DNA of 16,459 bases from Ruminococcaceae bacterium UBA5579 (GCA_002425305.1 DILZ01000053.1:1890-18348), one strand, 5' to 3'. Shown: positions 1 through 7,089, counted from the stretch's first letter. Numbers and translations are program-made. The notes: generated by a model from the letters alone, not told the origin.

Positions 1-805
1 CTCTGCCGCCGAGCGGATACCAGCCCTGAACAGTAATTCCCAAGCTCTGAATATACGGGATTACATCATTCTCCTGATAATAAGGGTGTATCTCGTTTTG
101 CACAAGAGCGGGCTTTATTGTGACCTGCGGAAGAAATTCCCCAAGCTCATTGACATACCAATTTGATAAACCGAGCGAACGTATCTTTCCGCTTTGTACA
201 TACTTTTCCATTGCCTTGTATGCCTTCACATCGTCCGTACCGGGATGGTGCAATAGCATCATGTCAATATAACCGATATCGAGCTTTTTCAGCGCCTGCT
301 CGATAGCCGTTTCGGGATCGGAAAACTGATTCGGATACAGCTTCGTTATAACAAATATCTCCTCGCGCGGAACGCCCGATTCGCGTATTGCTCTGCCGAC
401 CTCTTCCTCGTTGCTGTACATATATGCCGTGTCGATAAGCCGTACTCCGCTTTGCAGAGCCGCCGTTACCGATTTGACGCAGGTATCGCCCGTAAGACTG
501 TATGTTCCAAGCCCGTTTATCGGCATTACATAACCGCTGTTTAAGGTGACCGTTTTTGAATCGAGATCAAACATTCCGGGATTCTCCTTTGCTAATGGTT
601 CACTTTCCGTTGCACTGGAACTGCTGACAGAGGAAATATTATTTGCTGTATTTTCACTTGAACCGTCAGTTTTTTGCGAGCTTACGGAATTCCCAGCTGA
701 GTCGGATATAAGCGGCAGTTCGGAAACGCTTGAAGGTTCGTTGGCACAAGCGGTAAGAGAAATTATCAACGCAACGATCGGAATAATTTTACATAGCTTC
801 GTCAT
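1..805 (-). CDS. Lipid-anchored aldo/keto reductase, C-terminus beyond the window
   Basis: Partial gene read leftwards from ATG at 805; 268 residues are inside the window. Residues 1-20 form a lipoprotein signal peptide ending in LTAC (lipobox Cys20). Residues 21-80 are a Ser/Asn/Glu-rich linker. The aldo/keto reductase TIM barrel begins near residue 85. The family's catalytic tetrad is visible: Asp125 (in IDTA), Tyr130 (YSNEEEVG), Lys155 (VITKLYP) and His186 (MLLHHPG). Family members reduce carbonyls with NAD(P)H and are normally cytosolic, so an exported, membrane-anchored form is unusual. The start is supported by AAAGGAG just upstream. It overlaps the end of the acetyltransferase gene by 17 nt, which suggests translational coupling. 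The substrate cannot be deduced. The family call is firm; export is a strong prediction. Confidence 0.9.
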   Translation of the reverse strand, partial: MTKLCKIIPIVALIISLTACANEPSSVSELPLISDSAGNSVSSQKTDGSSENTANNISSVSSSSATESEPLAKENPGMFDLDSKTVTLNSGYVMPINGLGTYSLTGDTCVKSVTAALQSGVRLIDTAYMYSNEEEVGRAIRESGVPREEIFVITKLYPNQFSDPETAIEQALKKLDIGYIDMMLLHHPGTDDVKAYKAMEKYVQSGKIRSLGLSNWYVNELGEFLPQVTIKPALVQNEIHPYYQENDVIPYIQSLGITVQGWYPLGGR

Positions 806-1379
806 GTCTTTTCTCCTTTGGGTCGATAACCTTTATCACTTTTGCGGGAACGCCGCCCACTATTGTAAACGGCGGAACGTCGCGCGTTACCACAGCTCCC
901 GCCGCGACTACCGCCCAATCGCCCACGGTAACTCCGGGAAGTATCGTCGAATTCGAGCCTACCCAAACGCTTTTTCCGAGCTTTATCGGCGCGTAGTGAT
1001 TTATTCGGTTATTTTCGGGATAAAGGTCGTGATTGATCGTCGCCAACACGACATTGTGACCGATAAGATTGCCGTCGCCGATCTCAATACCGCCCTGATC
1101 CTGAAAGTGACAGCCCGAATTGATAAAAACGTTTTTACCGATTGTAATATTCTTTCCAAAATCGGTATAAAACGGCGGGAACATTCTGAACGTGTCGTCG
1201 ATTTTCTTGCTCGTCAGCTCCGCCATTATTTCACGGATTTCTTCGGGCGTATGGTATTTGTTATTCAGCTCCATGGTAACACGTATGGCGTCCTGAAAAA
1301 GATTTTTTGCAAATTCCTCGTCATCAAGTCTTTTCTCCGCGCCCTCGCGGAAGCTGTCAATAACGTCTTGTACAGTCAT
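789..1379 (-). CDS. Maltose/galactoside O-acetyltransferase-like protein (left-handed beta-helix)
   Basis: 196 residues, close to the usual length for the LacA/Maa group of hexapeptide-repeat acetyltransferases, which move acetyl from acetyl-CoA to a sugar hydroxyl. Residues 1-70 are a helical N-terminal region. From about residue 75 hexapeptide turns follow ([44 protein letters not shown]), ending in the family signature [14 protein letters not shown]. His117 in ATINHDL is at the position of the catalytic histidine. The start at 1379 has GGAG 9 nt upstream and a consensus promoter at 1400-1428. The gene is first in an operon with the overlapping aldo/keto reductase and diverges from a LysR regulator that probably controls it. 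The exact acceptor sugar is unknown. Confidence 0.9.
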   Translation of the reverse strand: MTVQDVIDSFREGAEKRLDDEEFAKNLFQDAIRVTMELNNKYHTPEEIREIMAELTSKKIDDTFRMFPPFYTDFGKNITIGKNVFINSGCHFQDQGGIEIGDGNLIGHNVVLATINHDLYPENNRINHYAPIKLGKSVWVGSNSTILPGVTVGDWAVVAAGAVVTRDVPPFTIVGGVPAKVIKVIDPKEKRHDEAM

Positions 1380-1399
1380 GCGATCATCTCCTTTTCTAC

Positions 1400-1428
1400 A
1401 TTATACTACAGCTGCGCTTAAATATCAA
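1400..1428 (-). promoter_or_regulatory. Sigma-A promoter of the acetyltransferase/aldo-keto reductase operon
   Basis: On the minus strand TTGATA (1428-1423), a 17-nt spacer and a perfect TATAAT (1405-1400) precede the start codon at 1379 by about 20 nt. Transcription should begin near 1393, leaving a leader of about 14 nt that carries the GGAG ribosome site. Confidence 0.8.
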
Positions 1429-1451
1429 ATACATATATTAAATAGAAGACC

Positions 1452-1466
1452 ATACTTGAAAAGTAT
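1452..1466. promoter_or_regulatory. LysR-type operator, perfect ATAC-N7-GTAT palindrome
   Basis: The 15-bp sequence ATACTTGAAAAGTAT is a perfect inverted repeat (6-3-6) that fits the LysR box T-N11-A. It contains the -35 TTGAAA of the regulator gene, so binding should repress the regulator. Its centre (1459) is about 66 bp upstream of the predicted start of the divergent acetyltransferase transcript, the usual place of the LysR recognition site for activation. A weaker partial copy, ATAC-N7-AAAT, lies at 1429-1443, one to two helical turns nearer the target promoter, and could be the activation subsite. Confidence 0.75.
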
Positions 1467-1484
1467 TGAAATCTGTGCTATAAT
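1456..1484 (+). promoter_or_regulatory. Extended -10 promoter of the first LysR gene
   Basis: TTGAAA (1456-1461), a 17-nt spacer and TATAAT (1479-1484) with TGC immediately before it (extended -10). Transcription should start near 1491, giving a leader of about 95 nt before the ATG at 1586. The -35 lies inside the operator palindrome. Confidence 0.8.
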
Positions 1485-1585
1485 AAAAGCAAACCCATAA
1501 CCTTACAGGCAGAGACTGCAAAAAGTACAGAGTAATGTTGGGAATGTCTGCGCCGACACGGTGCTAAATTTAAGGGAGGACGTTT

Positions 1586-2485
1586 ATGGATATCCGCGTA
1601 CTGCAATATTTTTTGACGGTGGCAAGAGAGGGTAGCATAACCCGCGCCGCCGAGCTGCTTCATATGACGCAGCCGCCGCTGTCAAGGGCGCTTATGGATT
1701 TGGAGCAGGAACTCGGCAAACAGCTTCTTATCCGCGGAAGCAGAAAAATAACCCTCACGGAGGAGGGCTTGATATTACGGAAACGCGCCGAGGAAATGGT
1801 CGAGCTTATGGAGAAAACCAAAGCGGAGATAACAACATCAGCCGAGAACATAAGCGGCGACATTTACATCGGCGGCGGTGAGACCGAGGGCTTCCGAATT
1901 ATTTCAAAAGCCGCCGAATCGGTGAGAGCGGAGCATACGGGAATACATTTTTATCTGTTCAGCGGAAACGCTGACGATGTGACCGAGCGTCTTAACCGAG
2001 GTTTGCTTGATTTCGGAATTCTGATCGAACCCGCGGATATCAAGAAATACGATTTTATCAGATTACCTGCGAAAAATAAGTGGGGGCTGCTTATGTGCCG
2101 CGGTCATAAACTTGCCGAAAAAGATTATATCACTCCTGACGATCTGAATAATATCCCGCTTATCGCCTCGCGGCAGTCTATGGCGCACAACGAGCTTTCC
2201 GGCTGGCTCGGCAAAGAATACGAATCCTTGGATATCGTTGCGACCTATAATCTGCTGTATAACGCGTCGCTTATGGTAGAGGAAAACGTCGGCTGCGCGC
2301 TTTGCCTTGACGGAATAATCCCCGAATATGAAAACAGTACGCTTGTATTCAAGCCGCTCGAACCAAAGGTCGAGGTCGGGCTTAACATAGTATGGAAGAA
2401 GTACCAGGTTTTTTCAAAAGCGGCGGAAGTTTTTTTGAACGAGCTTCAACAGCAATTCAGGAAAAGTAATTCTTCAAATCCCTGA
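1586..2485 (+). CDS. LysR-type transcriptional regulator (module 1)
   Basis: 299 residues, normal LysR length. Residues 1-60 are the winged helix-turn-helix (start MDIRVLQYFLTVAREGSITR; recognition helix around TQPPLSRALMDLE, residues 28-40). Residues about 90-290 are the periplasmic-binding-protein-like effector domain. The ATG at 1586 has GGGAGGA 6 nt upstream. The gene diverges from the acetyltransferase/aldo-keto reductase operon with an operator between them, so it probably activates that operon and represses itself. The effector is unknown. Its last 29 bp overlap the convergent second LysR gene. The two proteins are clearly paralogous, sharing for example the RGLLDF/KGLLDL segment and the ending IVWKKYQVF/IIWKKYQMF. 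Confidence 0.95.
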   Translation: MDIRVLQYFLTVAREGSITRAAELLHMTQPPLSRALMDLEQELGKQLLIRGSRKITLTEEGLILRKRAEEMVELMEKTKAEITTSAENISGDIYIGGGETEGFRIISKAAESVRAEHTGIHFYLFSGNADDVTERLNRGLLDFGILIEPADIKKYDFIRLPAKNKWGLLMCRGHKLAEKDYITPDDLNNIPLIASRQSMAHNELSGWLGKEYESLDIVATYNLLYNASLMVEENVGCALCLDGIIPEYENSTLVFKPLEPKVEVGLNIVWKKYQVFSKAAEVFLNELQQQFRKSNSSNP

Positions 2486-3332
2486 GCAGCAGCTCCGCGA
2501 TCGGCGTGAACATTTGGTATTTTTTCCAGATGATATACATTTTAGTTTCAAGCCTCGGACTCAACGGACGAAAACAAAGTTCGCTGCTCTCGCTTGTATC
2601 GACAAGCCCGTCAAATGTGAGCAAATAACCAAGCCCCTCTTTAACAAATACCGAGCCGTTATAACAAAGATTGATTGTTCCCGAAAAATTCAGCATATCC
2701 GCCTTTTCTCCGCACCAGCGCGGAATATCCACCCTCATAGCCTGTCCCGAACAAATAAGCGGCAGACCGTACAGATCGTCGGAACGAATAGACTTTTTTC
2801 GCGCCAAAGGACTGTCGCGCCGCATAACAACGCCCCACACATCAGCGCCGGGGATTTCAATGTAATTGTATTTCGACAGATCGGGCGGCTCAACGATAAA
2901 CGCGAGATCAAGCAGCCCTTTATCCAGCTTTTCGGCGACCTGCTCCGTGTTGCCGCTCGAAAGATGATATCGGATCAACGGATATTTTTCCTTGAACAAG
3001 CCTATCACCCGTGCCAGATGACAGATCTGCTCCGATTCAGCGCAGCCTATATGAATATCGCCGCCGTTTATCTCGCCCAGAGAACCGAATTCGGCGGCGG
3101 TTTTGTCCACCATATCAAGTATGTCCTCCGTGCGCTGCCTTAACAGCATTCCCGCGTCGGTGAGCTTTAAACCGGTGCGGTTTCGCTGAAACAGCTTCTG
3201 CACCAGCTCGTCCTCAAGCGCTTTCATTTCCTTTGAAAGCGACGGCTGTGATATATGCAGCGATTCGGCGGCACGGGTCATATTCCCCTCACGCGCTATT
3301 TCAAGAAAGTACCGCAAAATACGAATTTCCAT
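2457..3332 (-). CDS. LysR-type transcriptional regulator (module 2)
   Basis: 291 residues. The winged helix-turn-helix spans residues 1-60 (MEIRILRYFLEIAREGNMTR; recognition helix around SQPSLSKEMKALE), followed by the effector-binding domain. It starts at ATG 3332 with GGAGG about 9 nt upstream. A perfect consensus promoter at 3430-3458 leaves a leader of about 90 nt containing the GC-rich element at 3361-3416. It diverges from the 77-residue protein/hydrolase genes and has its own T-N11-A operator. The recognition helix differs from that of the neighbouring paralogue, in keeping with the different half-sites (ATTC here, ATAC there). The 3' end overlaps that of the convergent LysR gene. Confidence 0.95.
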   Translation of the reverse strand: MEIRILRYFLEIAREGNMTRAAESLHISQPSLSKEMKALEDELVQKLFQRNRTGLKLTDAGMLLRQRTEDILDMVDKTAAEFGSLGEINGGDIHIGCAESEQICHLARVIGLFKEKYPLIRYHLSSGNTEQVAEKLDKGLLDLAFIVEPPDLSKYNYIEIPGADVWGVVMRRDSPLARKKSIRSDDLYGLPLICSGQAMRVDIPRWCGEKADMLNFSGTINLCYNGSVFVKEGLGYLLTFDGLVDTSESSELCFRPLSPRLETKMYIIWKKYQMFTPIAELLLRDLKNYFS

Positions 3333-3360
3333 TTTTATCAGCCTCCTTATTTAAATTCGA

Positions 3361-3416
3361 TTTTCGCGCCCTCACGCTCTCGCTCCGCCTCGCTGCACTC
3401 GGTTGTGCCGCGAAAA
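3361..3416. repeat. GC-rich element bounded by TTTTCGCG/CGCGAAAA inverted repeat
   Basis: The 8-bp arms at 3361-3368 and 3409-3416 are perfect inverted copies enclosing a 40-bp stretch rich in CGCTC/CCTCGCTGC words, in an otherwise AT-rich gap. It falls in the untranslated leader of the second LysR gene. It could be a dispersed palindromic repeat or an RNA structure; the sequence alone does not decide. Confidence 0.4.
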
Positions 3417-3429
3417 CCGGGTTACTTTT

Positions 3430-3458
3430 ATTATACACTTTTTAATTATTCCTGTCAA
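3430..3458 (-). promoter_or_regulatory. Perfect consensus promoter of the second LysR gene
   Basis: On the minus strand TTGACA (3458-3453), a 17-nt spacer and TATAAT (3435-3430), both hexamers exact. The -35 lies in the centre of the operator palindrome 3445-3465, so regulator binding would block polymerase. Confidence 0.85.
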
Positions 3459-3465
3459 GAATAAT
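3445..3465. promoter_or_regulatory. LysR-type operator, ATTATTC-N7-GAATAAT palindrome
   Basis: Perfect 7-7-7 inverted repeat with the LysR box T-N11-A (T3449, A3461). It covers the -35 of the LysR gene. Its centre (3455) is about 66 bp upstream of the predicted start of the divergent transcript, the same geometry as the operator at 1452-1466. Confidence 0.75.
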
Positions 3466-3485
3466 ATAATATATAAAATAGATAT

Positions 3486-3514
3486 TTGACATATAGCTTT
3501 TTTTGATTTATAAT
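3486..3514 (+). promoter_or_regulatory. Perfect consensus promoter of the 77-residue protein/hydrolase operon
   Basis: TTGACA (3486-3491), 17-nt spacer, TATAAT (3509-3514), with predicted start near 3521 and a leader of about 22 nt carrying GGGAGGCGG before the ATG at 3543. Confidence 0.85.
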
Positions 3515-3542
3515 AAATACAGAACTTGAGGGAGGCGGTGAA

Positions 3543-3776
3543 ATGGCTGATTTTTCGGACAAATACGGTATTGTTTTTCAGAACCTTATTGACGCGGGCT
3601 GTGACGGCGCATTTGCAAAAGAATATGCTCGGCTGATACTCGACGGCAAGACACAATCCGTACTCAATATCCTCGGCAAACACCGAAAAAAATTGCTTGA
3701 CGAGGTTCACACCAACCAAAAACGAATAGACCGGCTCGATTATTTGATATATAAGATTGAGAAGTCGGAGCTGTAA
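3543..3776 (+). CDS. Small helical protein of unknown function, 77 residues
   Basis: A soluble, charged protein with no signal peptide or membrane segment. The second half (about residues 40-75, HRKKLLDEVHTNQKRIDRLD onward) looks like a continuous amphipathic helix with coiled-coil character. The start is supported by a strong GGGAGG site 7 nt upstream and a perfect promoter. It ends 19 nt before the hydrolase start and is almost certainly cotranscribed with it under the divergent LysR regulator. I recall similar short proteins beside hydrolase genes in Clostridia but know no assigned function; a binding or regulatory partner of the hydrolase is only a guess. Confidence 0.8.
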   Translation: MADFSDKYGIVFQNLIDAGCDGAFAKEYARLILDGKTQSVLNILGKHRKKLLDEVHTNQKRIDRLDYLIYKIEKSEL

Positions 3777-3795
3777 GAAAGGCAGGTTTTTTAAT

Positions 3796-4788
3796 ATGGA
3801 AAACGCAAAAATGAATTTGACAACCGAATGGGATAAGACTTTCCCGAAAAGCGACAAGGTAAACCACAGTAAGGTTACGTTTCATAACCGTTACGACATT
3901 ACGCTGGCGGCGGATATGTACGTTCCAAAGAACGCGGAGGGAAAACTCGCGGCTATCGCGGTTTGCGGACCGTTCGGCGCTGTCAAGGAGCAGTCTGCGG
4001 GACTGTACGCACAGACAATGGCAGAACGCGGATTTCTTACGATGGCGTTTGATCCGTCGTTTACCGGAGAAAGCAGCGGCGAACCTCGTTATATGGCTTC
4101 TCCCGACATCAGCACCGAGGATTTTCAGGCGGCGGTGGATTTTCTTTCCATACAAGAAAACGTTGATCCCGAAAAAATAGGCATTATCGGAATATGCGGC
4201 TGGGGCGGTCTGGCGCTGAATGCAGCGGCTATCGACACTCGTATTAAAGCCACAGTCGCGTCAACCATGTACGATATGAGCAGAGTAAACGCCAACGGAT
4301 ATTTTGATTCGGAAAACAGCGAACAAGCGCGTTATGAAAAGCGCAAATCCCTCAACGCTCAGCGCACTGCCGAATACAAGAGCGGCAATTACGAGCTTGG
4401 CGGCGGCGTAGTCGATCCGCTGCCCGATGACGCACCGTTCTTTGTTAAGGATTACTACCATTATTACAAAACAAAGCGCGGCTATCACGCGCGTTCGCTC
4501 AACTCCAACGGCGGCTGGAATAAAACGGGCTGTATTTCGTTTATGAATATGCCGCTGCTGCATTACACAAACGAAATTCGCGGTGCGGTGTTGATAATGC
4601 ACGGCGAAAAGGCGCACTCGTGCTATTTCAGCAAGGACGCGTTTGCCGCTATGATGAACGGCAATCCCGTTCCGGAAAATAAAGAGCTTTTCATTATTCC
4701 AAACGCCGTTCACACCGATCTCTACGACAGAACGGATATTATTCCGTTTGACAAGCTTGAAAAATTCTTCGGTGAAAATTTGAAGTAA
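3796..4788 (+). CDS. Alpha/beta hydrolase of the YcjY-like family
   Basis: 330 residues, typical for this group. The nucleophile elbow is GICGWGG (residues 132-138) with Cys134 at the usual Ser position, as in the family and in dienelactone hydrolases. Family-typical segments follow: HGEKAHS (269-275), and AVHTDLYDR with the probable catalytic His306. No signal peptide, so cytoplasmic. The frame is open from an ATG at 3757, but that lies inside the preceding gene; the ATG at 3796 follows AAAGGCAGG and gives the normal N-terminus. The substrate is unknown; related proteins are annotated as hydrolases acting on esters or lactones. Downstream is the broken reductase at 4805. Confidence 0.9.
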   Translation: MENAKMNLTTEWDKTFPKSDKVNHSKVTFHNRYDITLAADMYVPKNAEGKLAAIAVCGPFGAVKEQSAGLYAQTMAERGFLTMAFDPSFTGESSGEPRYMASPDISTEDFQAAVDFLSIQENVDPEKIGIIGICGWGGLALNAAAIDTRIKATVASTMYDMSRVNANGYFDSENSEQARYEKRKSLNAQRTAEYKSGNYELGGGVVDPLPDDAPFFVKDYYHYYKTKRGYHARSLNSNGGWNKTGCISFMNMPLLHYTNEIRGAVLIMHGEKAHSCYFSKDAFAAMMNGNPVPENKELFIIPNAVHTDLYDRTDIIPFDKLEKFFGENLK

Positions 4789-4804
4789 TTAAAGGAGAAA
4801 TGTT

Positions 4805-4906
4805 GTGAATGTTTTAGTGATAAACGGAAGTCCGCGAAAAAAAGGAAACACCGCGGCGCTTGCGGACGCGTTTGCGGAAGAGGCGAAAAAAGCCGGGCAT
4901 GGATAG
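4805..4906 (+). pseudogene. Truncated flavodoxin-fold NAD(P)H:FMN reductase, first 33 residues only
   Basis: A GTG start 8 nt after AAAGGAG, 16 nt past the hydrolase stop, opens a frame beginning VNVLVINGSPRKKGNTAALA. This is the first beta strand and the phosphate-binding loop (NGSPRKKGNT) of flavodoxin-like NADPH-dependent FMN reductases, normally about 180-200 residues. After AFAEEAKKAGH the family pattern stops and TAG follows at 4904. The rest of the gene is absent from the next 300 bp. The ribosome site and first 32 codons are intact, so the loss came from a deletion or rearrangement with its junction near 4900. No functional enzyme is expected. Confidence 0.8.
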
Positions 4907-4947
4907 GCTGTTGGTGGAGCATGGTAAATAAGCCGTAGTTTTTATAG

Positions 4948-4992
4948 CACAAAAGAAGCGGGAAAGCTATATGCTCTCCCGCTTCTTTTGTG
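4948..4992. terminator. Bidirectional hairpin terminator between convergent operons
   Basis: A perfect 16-bp stem (4948-4963 with 4977-4992; core GAAGCGGGA/TCCCGCTTC) closes a 13-nt loop. The GC core is flanked by AAAA on the left and TTTT on the right, so it has a U-rich side when read in either direction. It lies between the rightward hydrolase operon and the leftward ABC operon and suits both. Confidence 0.75.
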
Positions 4993-5054
4993 TTGTGCAT
5001 ATCCCGCCGCTTGTCTGTAACGATTTTAAAACTTCTGTATCGCTACCCAACTAA

Positions 5055-5174
5055 AGCGGGGGCAATTTTGCAATTACTAGTGGTGCAGATGACGGGACTT
5101 TAACTCACACCGCATTGTTTACACTAGCGCCTGAAGGTAGCATCAAGACAGGGAATTTATCAAATAGCGTTTAA
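5055..5174 (+). other. Orphan coding-like frame without a start
   Basis: In the gene-free stretch 4907-5186, apart from the terminator, one frame of 39 codons (5055-5171, stop TAA 5172) reads like the tail of a protein (SGADDGTLTHTALFTLAPEG). It is preceded directly by an in-frame TAA and has no start or ribosome site. It may be the 3' scrap of a lost gene left by the event that truncated the reductase upstream, or chance. I do not recognise it. Confidence 0.25.
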
Positions 5175-5186
5175 CAGCAATTTCAT

Positions 5187-6224
5187 CTATGTACGACACC
5201 ACAAAATATAGCCTAACATTACTGTGATTATCATATGGAACACGATTGACAGTACTGCCAACAACACATTTTCGGAACAGGTTAAAAGGGTGCCGCTAAG
5301 ACCCGCGCCCACGGAAATGCGGTTTATCCACTGCGGCAGCAAAGAATTCATCAGCCACGGCATAAGTACGGCGGCAGCAACTGCGAACGCGGTCAATATC
5401 GCACTCTTTAGCAACACCGACATCAAGCATATCACCGTTGCAAGACAAACGTCGAAAAGCACCTTTATAACCGTATTAAGCACCAGATACTGCGCTATGG
5501 AAATGGCGGGAAAATTAAACAGAGTGCGTCGTACGGTTTGGATCGGCATTCCGCAATTTTCGAATCCGAACTTTATTCCGTATATCGCAAAGTCTGCCGT
5601 GCAGAACATTAGGCTTATTATTGCCATAACGAATATTGCGGCTGTGATCTTAGCAAAGTACAGCTTTCCTCGCCCGTTTTCGGTCACCGAAATAAGCGGG
5701 TGTATCCCGCAGGAATATTCGCCGCAAAAGCATGGCACAATGAAAATCACGGCGAACAGGAACAGGAAATAATCAAATCCCAGATAACCAAGCAGCGCTT
5801 GAATATCAAGATCGTAATAATAGATACGCTCTTCGTCCGGCAATTCGGAATAACGTTGATACTTTTCAAGTATAGCCTCAAATGCGGGCTGTTTATGTTC
5901 GGCATCATAGTAACTGTTCATATATGCTTTAAATTCGTCAAGCGAAATAATATCATTATGATAATCAGATTCTGTTTGTGCTTTTGCTGAGATAATTTCT
6001 TCCAATCGACACTTTTCTTTTTCAATGTATTCCCCACGGTTTTCCTCCGGGGTTTCCGAAAGTATATTGATATATTCCCGATAAATACCGGCAGAGAACC
6101 CGACGTTTATACGCATCGTGAAAAAGGCGAATGTGCATTTAATGCCAAAAGCTATGATGATCAGCAGCCACTTTTTTCGGTCAAGCAGCAGCTTGTACAT
6201 TTCCGATTTAATCAGTCCGCTCAT
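5187..6224 (-). CDS. ABC-2 type permease, second of the operon
   Basis: 345 residues. One membrane segment near residues 18-37 is followed by about 110 mostly polar, Glu/Lys-rich residues that should lie outside the cell. Five or so further segments follow (about 151-165, 190-215, 243-270, 275-293, 318-341). After the second segment comes CGEYSCG (168-174), matching CEYSRG in the other permease of the operon, so the two are paralogues and probably pair in one transporter. The ATG at 6224 is preferred over an upstream ATG at 6302 because GGAGG lies at the right distance and the protein then begins MSGLIKSEMYKLLLDRKKW, typical of this family. It overlaps the ATPase gene by 17 nt. Cargo is unknown. 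Confidence 0.85.
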   Translation of the reverse strand: MSGLIKSEMYKLLLDRKKWLLIIIAFGIKCTFAFFTMRINVGFSAGIYREYINILSETPEENRGEYIEKEKCRLEEIISAKAQTESDYHNDIISLDEFKAYMNSYYDAEHKQPAFEAILEKYQRYSELPDEERIYYYDLDIQALLGYLGFDYFLFLFAVIFIVPCFCGEYSCGIHPLISVTENGRGKLYFAKITAAIFVMAIISLMFCTADFAIYGIKFGFENCGMPIQTVRRTLFNFPAISIAQYLVLNTVIKVLFDVCLATVICLMSVLLKSAILTAFAVAAAVLMPWLMNSLLPQWINRISVGAGLSGTLLTCSENVLLAVLSIVFHMIITVMLGYILWCRT

Positions 6225-7089
6225 TTTCTTCCTCCGCGGTTTCAGCAAAATAATACAAATAAACGTCGTCAAGCGAGGGCGTTGTTCGGACGGCGTTGTC
6301 AAACGGTTTTCCGTCCGATACGATCCTGAGGCTGACTCCGTTTTCTGTTTTGTTGATGTTGGATATTCTGAAATCGTTTTGTAACGCCTCGTCGGAGTTT
6401 GGCTGATCGGACAGCCACACTTTTTCGTATACGGAATTTATGAGCGTTTGCAGATCTCCGCTTAAGATGATTTTTCCGCCTCGCAGCAGTACCGCTTCTT
6501 TTGCTATCGCTTCCACATCTGAAACAATATGTGTCGCAAAAATAACTATGCGGTTTTCGCTTATTTCGTTTATGAGATTGCAAAAGCGTATTCGTTCTTT
6601 AGGGTCAAGACCCGCCGTTGGTTCGTCGAGGATAAGCACCTCGGGAGCGCCTAAAAGTGCAATGGCTATTCCCAGCCTGCGAAGCATTCCGCCCGAAAAC
6701 CCGCCCACCTTACAATTTGCATCTTCGGTGAGATTTACAAGCTCCAGTAGTCGAGTTGTTTCTTCCGCCGCGTTCCGCACGTTTTTGAGCTTAGAAAAAT
6801 ACTCCATCATTTGCTTGGCGGTAAAGCTTGGATATAAGCCAAAGCTTTGCGGCAGATAACCCAGCTTCGCGCGGAATCTTGCGCCCATTTTCCGCGTATC
6901 CTCCCCGTTCCAAAAGACAGCGCCGCTTGTCGGTCTGATACGGTCGGTAATGCAATTCATAAGCGTGGTTTTTCCAGCGCCGTTGGGTCCCAGCAATGCA
7001 TATACTCCCTCGTTCAAGGTGAGAGTAAAACCGTCAAGCGCAAGTTTTTTTCCGTATTTTTTTGTTACACTGTCAAATCTAAGCTCCAT
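6208..7089 (-). CDS. ABC transporter ATPase of an ABC-2 exporter
   Basis: 293 residues with a complete nucleotide-binding domain: Walker A GPNGAGKT (34-41), Q-loop Gln81 (GYLPQSFG), signature FSGGM (131-135), Walker B VLILDEP (151-157, Glu156 catalytic) and switch His187 (FATH). The C-terminal 75 residues form an accessory domain, common in exporters of this type, ending acidic. It should energise the two permeases encoded on either side. It starts 4 nt after the upstream permease stop, with AAAGGA as ribosome site, and overlaps the downstream permease by 17 nt, so a single operon is near certain. The role is export of, or protection against, an unknown compound. Confidence 0.95.
   Translation of the reverse strand: MELRFDSVTKKYGKKLALDGFTLTLNEGVYALLGPNGAGKTTLMNCITDRIRPTSGAVFWNGEDTRKMGARFRAKLGYLPQSFGLYPSFTAKQMMEYFSKLKNVRNAAEETTRLLELVNLTEDANCKVGGFSGGMLRRLGIAIALLGAPEVLILDEPTAGLDPKERIRFCNLINEISENRIVIFATHIVSDVEAIAKEAVLLRGGKIILSGDLQTLINSVYEKVWLSDQPNSDEALQNDFRISNINKTENGVSLRIVSDGKPFDNAVRTTPSLDDVYLYYFAETAEEENERTD
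6231..6235 (-). promoter_or_regulatory. Ribosome binding site fixing the permease start at 6224
   Basis: GGAGG on the minus strand, 6 nt before ATG 6224, inside the end of the ATPase gene. It argues against the longer frame starting at 6302. Confidence 0.8.

Noticed and set aside
546..1421. Open frame of 291 codons on the plus strand
   Set aside because: It lies antisense to the aldo/keto reductase and acetyltransferase genes, which have clear family motifs, ribosome sites and a promoter. Its own protein has no family features.
2514..3143. Open frame of 209 codons on the plus strand
   Set aside because: Antisense shadow of the second LysR gene; no ribosome site and basic, low-quality protein composition.
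3372..4155. Two minus-strand open frames opposite the 77-residue protein and hydrolase
   Set aside because: They cover the perfect promoter and two genes with good starts on the plus strand; no ribosome sites or recognisable protein features.
4907..5186. tRNA or small RNA in the gap
   Set aside because: No cloverleaf or GTTCRANNC motif seen; only the terminator hairpin and the orphan frame stand out.
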